From Massilia sp. IC2-278 (GTDB taxonomy: Bacteria; Pseudomonadota; Gammaproteobacteria; Burkholderiales; Burkholderiaceae_D), in NCBI RefSeq assembly GCF_020708045.1, contig NZ_JAJFES010000001.1, positions 1,054,001 through 1,118,000 on the forward strand: DNA of 64,000 bases, in the 5' to 3' direction. This document shows positions 60,501 to 64,000 of the stretch, one piece after another. Each line of letters opens with the position of its first letter. Positions within the stretch are counted from its first letter, which is position 1. The notes under the pieces were generated by a model. It was not told where the DNA came from. It made no database searches and was given only the letters and a program-made list of their open reading frames with translations. Made by a program: the position numbers and the translations under genes.

Positions 60501-63500
60501 TCAGCATGCCGCCGGCCTGGCCGATGTGGCCTGCCGCCGCGCTCAGCTTGATGCTGGCGCCGCTGGCGTCCGCGTCCAGGGTGGCGTTGTTCAGCGCGAT
60601 GCTGCCGCCATAGCTGCCGGCCGACAGATCGATGTCGCCCAGCTTGGCGTTCAGCACGGCGTCGCCGTCGGCGACGATGCCGCCGTCCTTGCTGGCGCCG
60701 GAACCGGCCGCGATGCCGATGCTGCCGGCGTCGATGCTGCCCGACAGGGTGATGTTGTGGTTGCCCCTGGCCGTGACGCTGTCGAGCGTGGCGCCGCTGG
60801 CGGCGGCGATGCTGCCGCCGATCGTCATGTCGCCGTTCGCGCTCAGCTTCACGCTGGCCGCGTCGCCGGTGCCGCGCACGGTCGCCGTGTCGTCGACCAG
60901 CAGCGTGGTGCCGGCGTGGATGTCGAGCGCCGCCGCGTTCAGCGAGGCGCTGACGGTCTTGCCGTCCACGGTATTACCCTTGATTTGCACCAGGCTCGAG
61001 GCCGACAGGTCCATGGCGCCGTCGGCCGTGAGCTTGCCGCTGACTTTCAGCGCGCCGCCGGCGTCGATGTCGATGGCGTTGCCCTTGATGGTTTCGCCGG
61101 CGAATTCGCCATAGGTGCGGGCCGGCGCGTCGACCATCGCCACCGTCGTGCGCAGCACGGTCTCGGTGCTCAGAATCGGCACCGTCTTCCAGACCGTGAC
61201 TTCCTGCTCCTGGGTCACCATGGTGGTGACCGTGTGGGTCTCGTACACCGGTTTCATGCCGAAGATGTCGGTCGACATCGTGCTCAGCGTGTAGTCGAGC
61301 TGCTTGCGCGTGTCGTAGATGTTCTTGGTCTGCGAGGTCCAGGCGTAGGAGTAGTCGTTGTAGTTCTCGTAGCGGTAGCCGTACACCTTCAGCGAGGACA
61401 CCTCGTCGTTCCAGTCGCCGCCGATGTTGCCGGTGCTGCCGTACAGGGTGGTCGTGCCGCCGCCGTAGTTGATGTCCCAGTACAGGGTCACGTGGTGGGT
61501 GTTCGAGCCGAGCAGGAACGAGGTGTACTCGTCGTTCGCGTCGCGGCCGATCCAGCTGCTGCTGTTGCTGAAGTAGTTCGAGCCGCCGCGGTAGCCCGAG
61601 TCCCAGTAAGCCGTGACCGAACCGCCGCCTTCGGCCCAGCCGACCTGCTGGTTGGCGCGGACCGTGTGGCTGCCGTCGATCCGGGTCAGGCTGGCCGTGT
61701 TGCTGACCAGCTGCGTAAGGTATTCGGCCGAACCGTGCACGTAGTCGGTCGCACGGCCGTCCTGCCATTTCGCCACGTGCGCGTCGCCGGTGGCGCCGGC
61801 GCTCCATTGCCATTCCGGCAGGTAGCCGACGTTGGTCGTGGTGGTGTTCGAACCGCCCTCGGCCGTGGTCTGCTTCTGCAGCTGGTAGGTACGGATGCCG
61901 CTGCCGTCGAGATAGCTCGCGGCCCAGCGCCCGATACTGTCGTCGAAGTCGTCGCCCTCGCCATTCGGCTGGACCCAGGCGGATTTGTCCTGGGTATAGC
62001 GCACGTTGGCGTGGTCGGTGTAGGTGCCGACCAGTTCGCCGGCATTCGCGCCGGCGGGCTGGTCCCAGGCGCCGTTGCTGGCGCCGTCCATGGTGGTGTC
62101 GCCGGTCAGGTAGCGGATGTTGTTCTTGAACGCCAGGTTCAGGATCTGTTCCTGGGCGCCGCTTTGCATCAGCACGTACTTGTCGCGCCAGCCGTCGACA
62201 TCGATGTGGTAGATGACCTTCGGGTTGTTGGCCCACTTCGGCTGGGCTTCGGCGCCCTTGATTTCCTCGATGTTGCCGTTCTCGGTACGGTGGATGGTGA
62301 CCGAGTCCGCCTTGTAGCTGAAGTCGTACAGCTCCATGTAGCGCAGGGTCTTCAGGACCAGCGCGCGCTGCGCGTCCGACAGGTCGCTCCAGCCCTTGTA
62401 GCCGGTGTCCCACGGATTGTTGGCCGGCGCGCTCAGGCCGTTGGCGGCCCAGGCGATGTCCTTGTTCAGGTAATCCACGCCTTCGATGAAGGTTTCCTTG
62501 AACTGCTGGCCCGGCGCCGCGTTCGGGTTGTAGTAACCGGTCTGGGTCAGCGTCGTTTCCATCGTCGTGAACTCGCTGCCGGTCTTGACGCTGGTGTTGC
62601 CCACCTGCTCGGTGATGGTGGTGGTGACCGGCACCTGCACCTGCACCTTGGTGGTGCCGTCGGCAACCTGGGTGTAGCCGGTCACGACCTGCACGGTGTC
62701 CTCCACCGTGGTGTAGACCGGGACCTTGATCGTTTCGCGCGCGTTGACGGTGCTGTCGGCGCTGATGGTGACGTCGCCGCCCGCATGCACGCTGATCTTG
62801 CCGGCGGCGTTGATGGTCGCCTGGCCGGAAATGGTGACTGCGCCGCCCGAGAGAACCGCGGAGTTCACCACGCCTTCCATCTGGGTGCGGGTCCAGTTCA
62901 TGTTGACGCCGGCATTGATGTCGATGCTGCCCGACGAGGTGACCAGGCCGCCGATCCTGACTTCGCTGCCGCCCGAGACCAGCACGCGTGAGTCGAGCGA
63001 ACCGTTGCCCGGGCCGGCCTGGATGCGGCCGTTGATCTCGACCTTCGGACCGGCCAGGTGGATCAGGCGGCCCGCTTCGATCAGGGCTTCCGGCACGTGC
63101 GGATCGGCCAGTACGTATTCGCCCGAGACCAGCAGCTTGCCGCGCGCCAGCAGGTAGACGTCGGATTGCTGGCCGACCGCGTGCACGTAGGCGCCCGACA
63201 GGACCGAGATGTTGTTCGCGACCAGGCTGACCTTGTCGGCGACGCTGATGTTGCGCAGGACGGTGACGTCGCTGCCGGTCGAGGTGATCGACAGCGAGCC
63301 GACCGTGTCGCGGCCCAGGTCGGCGTTACCGACCGTGCCTTCGACCAGGATGGCGTCGATGGCGCTGACGACGATGCTGCCGCCGGCCGCCGTGTCGAGC
63401 GTGCCGCCGCTGTTTTCCACGCCGTCGCTGCCGACGAAATAGGTGTCGACCAGCACGGCCACGCCGGTGGAGTCGGTGCCGCCGGTGATGCGCAGGCTGT

Positions 63501-64000
63501 CGTAGGCGTAGACCAGGCCGTTGACCCACACCTGCGAGCGCGAGGTGATGGCGACGTCGGCGTCGCTGTCGGCGGCGCGGATCAGGCCGCGGGTCTGGAC
63601 GTCGCCGTCGGCCACGATCTCGATTTGGCCATCCTGGCCGCTGCGGCTGTCCGCCCAGGCGCCGAAGCCGGTGGCGTCGGCCACGATCGAGCTGGTGGCG
63701 CTCATCGAGAAGCCCAGGCCGACCGCATTCGCGCCGGTTTGCAGGCGCACCAGGCCGGTCGACAGCAAATCGCCGCCGCTGTTTACACTACCTGTGGCAC
63801 TGCCGAGCATGATGTCCTGCGCCGCGCGCAGCGACAGGGTCGCGTTGCGGCCGCTCCAGGACGTGGTGCCGCTCACGCTGTCGTACAGCGCGCCGGCCTG
63901 CATGGTGCCGTTCATGACGATGCTGCCGGCCGTGACGGCCAGGCGGCTCGCATCGGCGGCGGTGGCCAGCTGGCCGTCCGCGTTCACGGCGAACCGGCCG
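45541..64000 (-). CDS. giant repetitive surface exoprotein, N-terminus beyond window
   Basis: One uninterrupted frame of more than 6,150 codons runs from the right edge to TAA/TGA-type stop at 45541; no stop is seen up to base 64000, so the N-terminus is missing. Almost all of it is Gly/Ala/Val/Asp-rich beta-helix sequence of the filamentous haemagglutinin type (units such as [15 protein letters not shown]). I noticed no cysteine, as usual for giant exported proteins. An exception is a unique, Trp/Tyr-rich region at about 61060-62750 with a beta/gamma-crystallin domain. The C-terminus ([10 protein letters not shown]) has no beta-barrel and no RTX glycine-rich nonapeptides, so it is not an autotransporter or a classical RTX protein. 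The downstream export genes are the likely partners. Confidence 0.92.
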   Translation of the reverse strand, partial: GRFAVNADGQLATAADASRLAVTAGSIVMNGTMQAGALYDSVSGTTSWSGRNATLSLRAAQDIMLGSATGSVNSGGDLLSTGLVRLQTGANAVGLGFSMSATSSIVADATGFGAWADSRSGQDGQIEIVADGDVQTRGLIRAADSDADVAITSRSQVWVNGLVYAYDSLRITGGTDSTGVAVLVDTYFVGSDGVENSGGTLDTAAGGSIVVSAIDAILVEGTVGNADLGRDTVGSLSITSTGSDVTVLRNISVADKVSLVANNISVLSGAYVHAVGQQSDVYLLARGKLLVSGEYVLADPHVPEALIEAGRLIHLAGPKVEINGRIQAGPGNGSLDSRVLVSGGSEVRIGGLVTSSGSIDINAGVNMNWTRTQMEGVVNSAVLSGGAVTISGQATINAAGKISVHAGGDVTISADSTVNARETIKVPVYTTVEDTVQVVTGYTQVADGTTKVQVQVPVTTTITEQVGNTSVKTGSEFTTMETTLTQTGYYNPNAAPGQQFKETFIEGVDYLNKDIAWAANGLSAPANNPWDTGYKGWSDLSDAQRALVLKTLRYMELYDFSYKADSVTIHRTENGNIEEIKGAEAQPKWANNPKVIYHIDVDGWRDKYVLMQSGAQEQILNLAFKNNIRYLTGDTTMDGASNGAWDQPAGANAGELVGTYTDHANVRYTQDKSAWVQPNGEGDDFDDSIGRWAASYLDGSGIRTYQLQKQTTAEGGSNTTTTNVGYLPEWQWSAGATGDAHVAKWQDGRATDYVHGSAEYLTQLVSNTASLTRIDGSHTVRANQQVGWAEGGGSVTAYWDSGYRGGSNYFSNSSSWIGRDANDEYTSFLLGSNTHHVTLYWDINYGGGTTTLYGSTGNIGGDWNDEVSSLKVYGYRYENYNDYSYAWTSQTKNIYDTRKQLDYTLSTMSTDIFGMKPVYETHTVTTMVTQEQEVTVWKTVPILSTETVLRTTVAMVDAPARTYGEFAGETIKGNAIDIDAGGALKVSGKLTADGAMDLSASSLVQIKGNTVDGKTVSASLNAAALDIHAGTTLLVDDTATVRGTGDAASVKLSANGDMTIGGSIAAASGATLDSVTARGNHNITLSGSIDAGSIGIAAGSGASKDGGIVADGDAVLNAKLGDIDLSAGSYGGSIALNNATLDADASGASIKLSAAAGHIGQAGGMLSADKLDAGAENGIVLSTAVGSAELALSGAGDISLANVGDLTVTNAQAVDGAITVANRGDLHVVEAHTLGTGERNDITLSTRQLDGAGADMALGNVSAGPRGTLDLNAQGAITGDSGTVVGGSELRIVAVADLKLATDVDSLYIDSAAANSAANPAQRASVDLTQSARRLVVGDVALAHGSFALRAGGNVEIVELNIAANATGDDISVTAAGDILVRHASAGIYLASASDAPKIVDAHGNAVAVSQFTSNGNITLDAGGRIGESAADNAVDLVANRLTLRAGNGISGLEIAVNSLDATTIRNDIVLADFDGALEKNAGLVLVDASVTDTTSGRSVADITAQGDLLVGAKGKASADTLRLASTGGNVTVQAPDAAPGSNYGLHYTRGIALNAAKIIDLYEFKAGAELTEYRAGTNLVFGAGADTLLLPSSISSDTLILETGASLAIKGNLYANRHLELVAGQNVTIDGVVGVKGTRFDGTAAGSIAEVLISAKGSSQILQATTEYEAILGIDFNGDGDLKDSRQGAPVLTDSGFINIQAAALPADRFELRAAKDIYVKLAGGLTMSGFIGGLSGYGSARNVTLDIGGKLTVLGGIVAADRASGQLDVKAAEIAADGASVFIAGDLNVQSVNGVQLNTLVNTITLRTTGAGNVSINESDALYVKSVVAQQGRIDITAGGGESGAASGHADDNRYDLRVEEVRTIDDGYGIRIRSGGDMYVDYVEAGSAKGAQKTAGSTVEVDARGTIYEMLAAVRNDKGAITGYALDQRDADLYGYSVSVKGVTAHAPKLLLNQDMAGTGNELEVRYTGPDAGGFSTGATEVTQNTALSLGGAIVDIVVSTPVQAGVAIAQVNRIAFGGAVANGTTVTVSVNGHDYAVTAGADGVAASWDAVLAKLGTLISTGERIDVAADPANKQLTLTAQAANRAFSVGGASVTETYRTDILGAVDDFGLSPVVEAGSKVAQESKLIFNNTLNIESGKLYEVVVNGAGYGVRTGENNLLYITGAGNAAISVDVQQWGAATNPGTAEINTKSNSDDGFDRTVDLSDMRLLADGRYSIIIGSDTFQVEAPRTGASLAGIATALAAAINADADYTASANGKVVTISAGAGKATIAASLESLSDIAGNDAWSANQTGQAGRSLDLSALKVVNNAAYTVTVGDKVFRITAGSSAALKDIVAALATRINPDAALNASASTFTVDASWNSVFEHLGNLIEKGEKIDVTASAEDISNHTLVLKAKETNVAFTVDAVGVSAVGSVVDHGAEPLRAAATGVAQQSEIVFGGDVAAGTVYGVVLDGKAYLVRTGLNDYLTVNNADDAVIAISVHKEGVAETAEGLGLGQVKVSAAGHDLARTVTLTGLSAIAGDTYTLKIGSENFKYTAKAGDTTADIAAGLSAAVAKAHPASEGSSRVTASVQQLDVAATWSGVLGALDTLVTADNRVTADSSGKSLTLTATATNKAFAINAVLATPTLTVLVDAVQPTVAAGHDAKQVTTVVFDDPADDANDVADAAYTLKNGFSYTMKVNGNPYTTTVGAGTGEVAANWTAILTDLGNKIKAAEAVTFSIDAANFTLTLTATADNTAFTVADVAVSESGVRAVAGGVVAAGTTPSVAAGIDGTQRSELEFRDNPSPNFAYTVVIDGGSFSVKVGDTVAGQVVTGNWTSILGALAAKIDASDAGVDASVAGQKLVLVAKAANDAFRASASAQDNDPDRQLHVDGDFVLIVPDRAAGSFSLDASGSLTVVNLPTHAGETIRLGAATGSLVVVSDLDVGTSGSVTLTAGKGLTLGGTITAGSLDVTAGGELTLNTAVSSMDIDMSAASGQSSLVVQQSTAGMALAIGTLVMSGGDVTVIVHGDITIGSLVEAAGFKGNINIVSLHGNISIGNLLAGGGHVTLSALNGSVTAGTGADGVLVADTLDISAGGSITVKASGGVDGLTVNTLESSGHGAVILNVASSLVVNAAIAAGGSNAVSLNAAGTLVVNSAVATELGAITLNGATGLTLAAEADLTSRTGAITLNAGSGVLQMAGDTVVDAGSGALKLDAAGAIRLGKLVTTSNADLVIHSGGVVDGAEGSTDIVAANARLVIVANGGIGAASNAIETQVRALDLTNNGGGDIAIQDVDSLVLERVVQNGAGEIKLSTLNGALDTLRGGAGVVSTTGNVNLYAGGANGHITLGADIATGGGSVSLRAENGNVLLGAGIRVHGSGNIDITVSKGALLNDTSVSNWKSVNGAIDPQVDWAMRYGKFTADQATGEIRTANIEDYNVANHLANGVVLRAAGGAYVQTTGGKLTITAQGAIGAATPGFLFSPDSIVIDAVSLSVSSIERANVSLIATGTVQVEAGSGSADSGTRGGSTGVSNLSGSQVINQAVDASGEDITILANDVQIGAGVRSAGAQLSIAALDPTRTIFLGDDVSGGLSSNNALYISNNALNNLNDGFRQILIGGAQSAAHIVIGDTAGTTDVVLKDSLVVQNSLLGGEVAINQNLVLQGESGLTIYGSGHTTTISASSVSASWAYIDDSVKIDGATATNHKVVLTATAGDIQLGGSAAHSLNGDGLDPEDLLELSAAGNIVVTGMVGNTDALEGITITQANNVTFKGEVTVNGDFSINASGVVTFEQSVHLTTGSFRITGATLVVFKGGVTVDGGGDIFLEGNEINFQSGESSIVGTGILTLRPTTVGMNIEVGGPALENTAYLNIDNAEIATFASTFSKIVIGRQEGATVGYLAGAHADDQSGQVRLGAIQAPQQYTFHSALEVYGQNIVVEDFANPAFQFMVNGSVTLDAYNGISIHNQVEAHNSNMSLYAATGAIVQSNPTGDLDGASSEPLRALNLSLHAGSGIILPFAQVNSLTAVNTGDGDIVINNLARDAASGVGGDLRVDGISQASAQGDNIAISTGAGKLLVQGSGIVTVGGGSVSLNAGGSGAAITVDSAIAANGGAVTLGADGNVHLRDGGIANGSGGSISVSSTSGAVTLSESIVSNGGLVRLNAGAAIVMDSGTVVTSVGGGNGAVTMTAGGSILVSQVIADGAIGLTAGGAIVDNLAGDGINLDGDTAAAALSAATGIGSSGALQTRLASVTLANTTAGSVLLREATALRINGALLGGSAGNLAIVTVDGAIVVDGLVDSTGASGNILLQSGEAGEGTAADITVRADIGSGSGSISLVSSDAIVIDDNLASYAPRIETRGAGKTLDLAAASFVTLEAQAQLLTRNGNVRVQAESGDLVLGVVNAGTGSVSLAASGSILDAQGDDAAAVRTVNVIAGALRMQAGGTVGQEAATLEVQAATLAFAAQGGSYVLASGNTTLGQVAGVAVNRVGADGTAVANAGGAALAGVQNGSGNLVLGGANLVIDAALVATGGNLRIEASGTLAVNAALSAQDGSISLLAVGNITQSAAATLSTAVGTIDVASSAGAILMVDGARAVTNAGNIRYQGATGVTVALLDARSNTDRAASSLAGQAGWGAVSIVSGGAIADAAEAGNAVDVYAKALRLNAGAAIGSGADALDTETMLLSAIGNGMFVNEASDVVLGEVGEIRVDRVLANGATAGSQRVDAAQAGLVSGAALVLQAGGDIASGATVSAAGNLLLQAGRDLSTNLAPVTAGGNISLSAGRDLMQNAAVNATAGSIDLAAARNVFMANAMTVATGGNVRVEAGNTLELGSIASGANVSLVAASIVDIGNDIDVRAAALRIAAGNVGSSAAHLQLDVGTLAATAGSGGLYLDNSGALNLGSVAGSVNRVAADGSSAAVADAAINGVASNGNLVLGAASMTVTRNLDAAGNLLLATGGDLSLAAQVSSQHGSISLNAGRDLQQTGAVRTLEAGRSIELRASGNLAMGASASVATLDGAINLAAGGNLTVARVNAGQGTVGLQASASVLDADVAGDSLVNVTAAALRLQAGNAVGSAGNALEIEVTGLAAQAGSGGLHVQAAGGVAMASVGLGVERIGVDGTAAVGAVAALNGVDVTGNVVLSAQAGDIMVGAGQALRGANVALTAALGGIVVGGSVDAAAGNLALAASNIAVDVAGQATAAGNVEFDAARVNVVLGSVLANGGKLMLNGGSDLVVAAGAVAGAKGDVELRSAGAITVGGNVQALEGNAVLAGGAISVGGQVAAHGNAALRAAGAITVAGQVGAGGNAVLAGGAIAVAAQGQVAVQGNAALSASASVSIDGVVDAGGNAVLAANGGDLAVGGNATVRANSGNLLLQAGAGNIVLDGGAQAGGSISLNAQSVVQNGNLTAGDSIDVSAFGAILMKDGSVARGASLRYAAGGDIAVGLLDAGTGSVSLVAGGAIVDAQRAGDVQGLNVKAGALRMTAGSGIGMGNALETAVASLAASSAAGSIDLLEADGVNVPAAGVAVAVKRVGADGSVSVVNDAALVGVTAAGGSTTIVSQTGEVVFGQPQNVGSGQDLNLVGDELTIGQPLAGEGGTLAIRPNDNALDIQIGGSRNNSDNGGLYLAPATLDNLAGGFDQVVIGGGAAAPGQDIVIDGRATPVVFRDSLVLDGSGAGSLVAVSGQLVAEALDVRGALAITGPVIISTGNGAASGGDMVFAQGIDGAGTGASLVLAAGGDNIVVNGAVGANGALAGLAVRDAHDVSFAQDVTIGGDVSIDATGVVRFDGALNVAGGSLTIRGASQVVIGDIVFSGVTGDFVIEADTLVMTGDVHGAGIVQLRPGDAGRDIVVGGTGAAGAFSVTDSMLGHLAGAGQLVIGVQGADGHAAAGAGKVSIVATDFAALSSVPLQVFGSLVTVEAAQGSLVAANGLVLDGRDGVVLHDSVSATRGDLLVYSANGAVQMDAGTVLSGTGSVTAQAAGNLALAGVEGKHVVVKSGGVILDAAGDDAVNIVADTVALYGMGPQLGMGNAVEVQSPALFVEAPRGIVVQDTGPDGRTHFYVLDGATMYEAAVAVGETVRHTEDPTPALPVLPSLAPAPAAGFGFDASLRTASVSGTALYLAAHAQADAPAKSGALVANAQGIGADSADATALPIEFWLEDLTL
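47400..50650 (-). repeat. about 200-residue repeats in the giant protein
   Basis: Five units share an ending VxVxRVGADG followed by a short loop and LxGVxxxGNLVL. The marker occurs near 50580, 49910, 49310, 48690 and 47440. The first four are about 600-670 bp apart; the last spacing is double because a run of short [12 protein letters not shown] copies (48000-48250) is inserted. Each unit also carries ALRLxAGxxIGS and ALE. Confidence 0.75.
55380..57990 (-). repeat. tandem WxxVLxxLG modules in the giant protein
   Basis: About five modules of 100-180 residues repeat the pattern: a strand like [10 protein letters not shown] or [12 protein letters not shown], a loop, then [36 protein letters not shown]. 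Compare [36 protein letters not shown] and [12 protein letters not shown]. The ANxAF step follows in each. They are clearly non-helical domains different from the beta-helix around them. Confidence 0.8.
61375..61645 (-). other. beta/gamma-crystallin domain in the giant protein
   Basis: About 90 residues form two Greek-key motifs. Each has an aromatic opener ([16 protein letters not shown] and [17 protein letters not shown]) and ends in a calcium-binding signature of the N/D-N/D-x-x-S/T-S type (NDEYTS and NDEVSS). The domain lies in the unique region between two Thr/Val-rich segments. Confidence 0.82.

Noticed and set aside
45052-62991. A plus-strand frame of 5,979 codons as a real gene
   Set aside because: It is codon-for-codon antisense to the giant gene, has a composition rich in Arg, His, Gln and Ala without domains, and begins inside the transposase gene. 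It is explained by absence of TTA, CTA and TCA codons in the sense gene.
45541-64000. Giant protein as a classical two-partner secretion substrate or an RTX toxin
   Set aside because: No TpsB gene lies next to it within the window and no GGxGxDxxx repeats are present. The N-terminus is not visible, so two-partner secretion cannot be fully excluded.

Overview
The window is high-GC DNA (mostly well above 60% by eye) with dense coding. Gene content and repeats fit a betaproteobacterium of the order Burkholderiales, most likely the Oxalobacteraceae (Massilia/Telluria/Janthinobacterium type). The signs are a PEP-CTERM protein, intergenic palindromes beginning GTAGGGTGG, Mqo, an IorAB-type molybdenum dehydrogenase with a tri-haem cytochrome, and many LysR regulators. 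This placement is inference; no rRNA or tRNA gene was found to confirm it.

Bases 1-5911 hold ordinary metabolic and regulatory genes: the tail of an outer-membrane protein, a LysR regulator, an alpha/beta hydrolase, a pirin, a flavin-reductase-like protein co-oriented with a LysR regulator, and a divergent MFS exporter. Bases 5924-8400 are an accessory island of about 2.3 kb with lower GC. It carries four small orphan genes (one with ankyrin repeats, one DUF6678-like, two unknown). It is flanked by two copies of the last 90 bp of a DUF455 ferritin-like gene, one in the intact gene and one a diverged remnant.

Bases 8311-32428 are again core-like: an orphan sulfate-binding protein, a PaiB-like FMN protein, a PEP-CTERM protein, a diguanylate cyclase, an overlapping operon for a periplasmic molybdenum hydroxylase (cytochrome c, 2Fe-2S subunit, Mo subunit), the large helicase Lhr, an APC permease paired with a Tat-signal methyltransferase, a DUF2325 gene behind a good Fur box, a PhaC-like hydrolase, an NCS2 permease, a small lipoprotein with a MarR regulator, and Mqo.

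Bases 32662-64000 are the most unusual part and are almost entirely on the minus strand. A giant, repetitive, apparently cysteine-free exoprotein of more than 6,150 residues runs off the right edge of the window. It contains a beta/gamma-crystallin domain and several families of tandem repeats. After its terminator comes a gene set that looks like a dedicated surface-export locus: two secreted DUF1566 proteins, a SapC-family protein, a TolC-like outer-membrane channel, a small HlyD-like adaptor, a GAF/HlyD membrane fusion, a PqqD/M50-protease/HlyD fusion, a SecA-like protein and a phospholipase-A2-like lipoprotein. No ABC ATPase is present. The SecA-like protein has lost the Walker A lysine and is probably not an ATPase. 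An IS1595-family element sits between the giant gene and this gene set, inserted exactly in the U-tract of the giant gene's terminator. The simplest reading is that these genes export, anchor or process the giant protein by an uncommon mixture of type-I-like and Sec-like parts.
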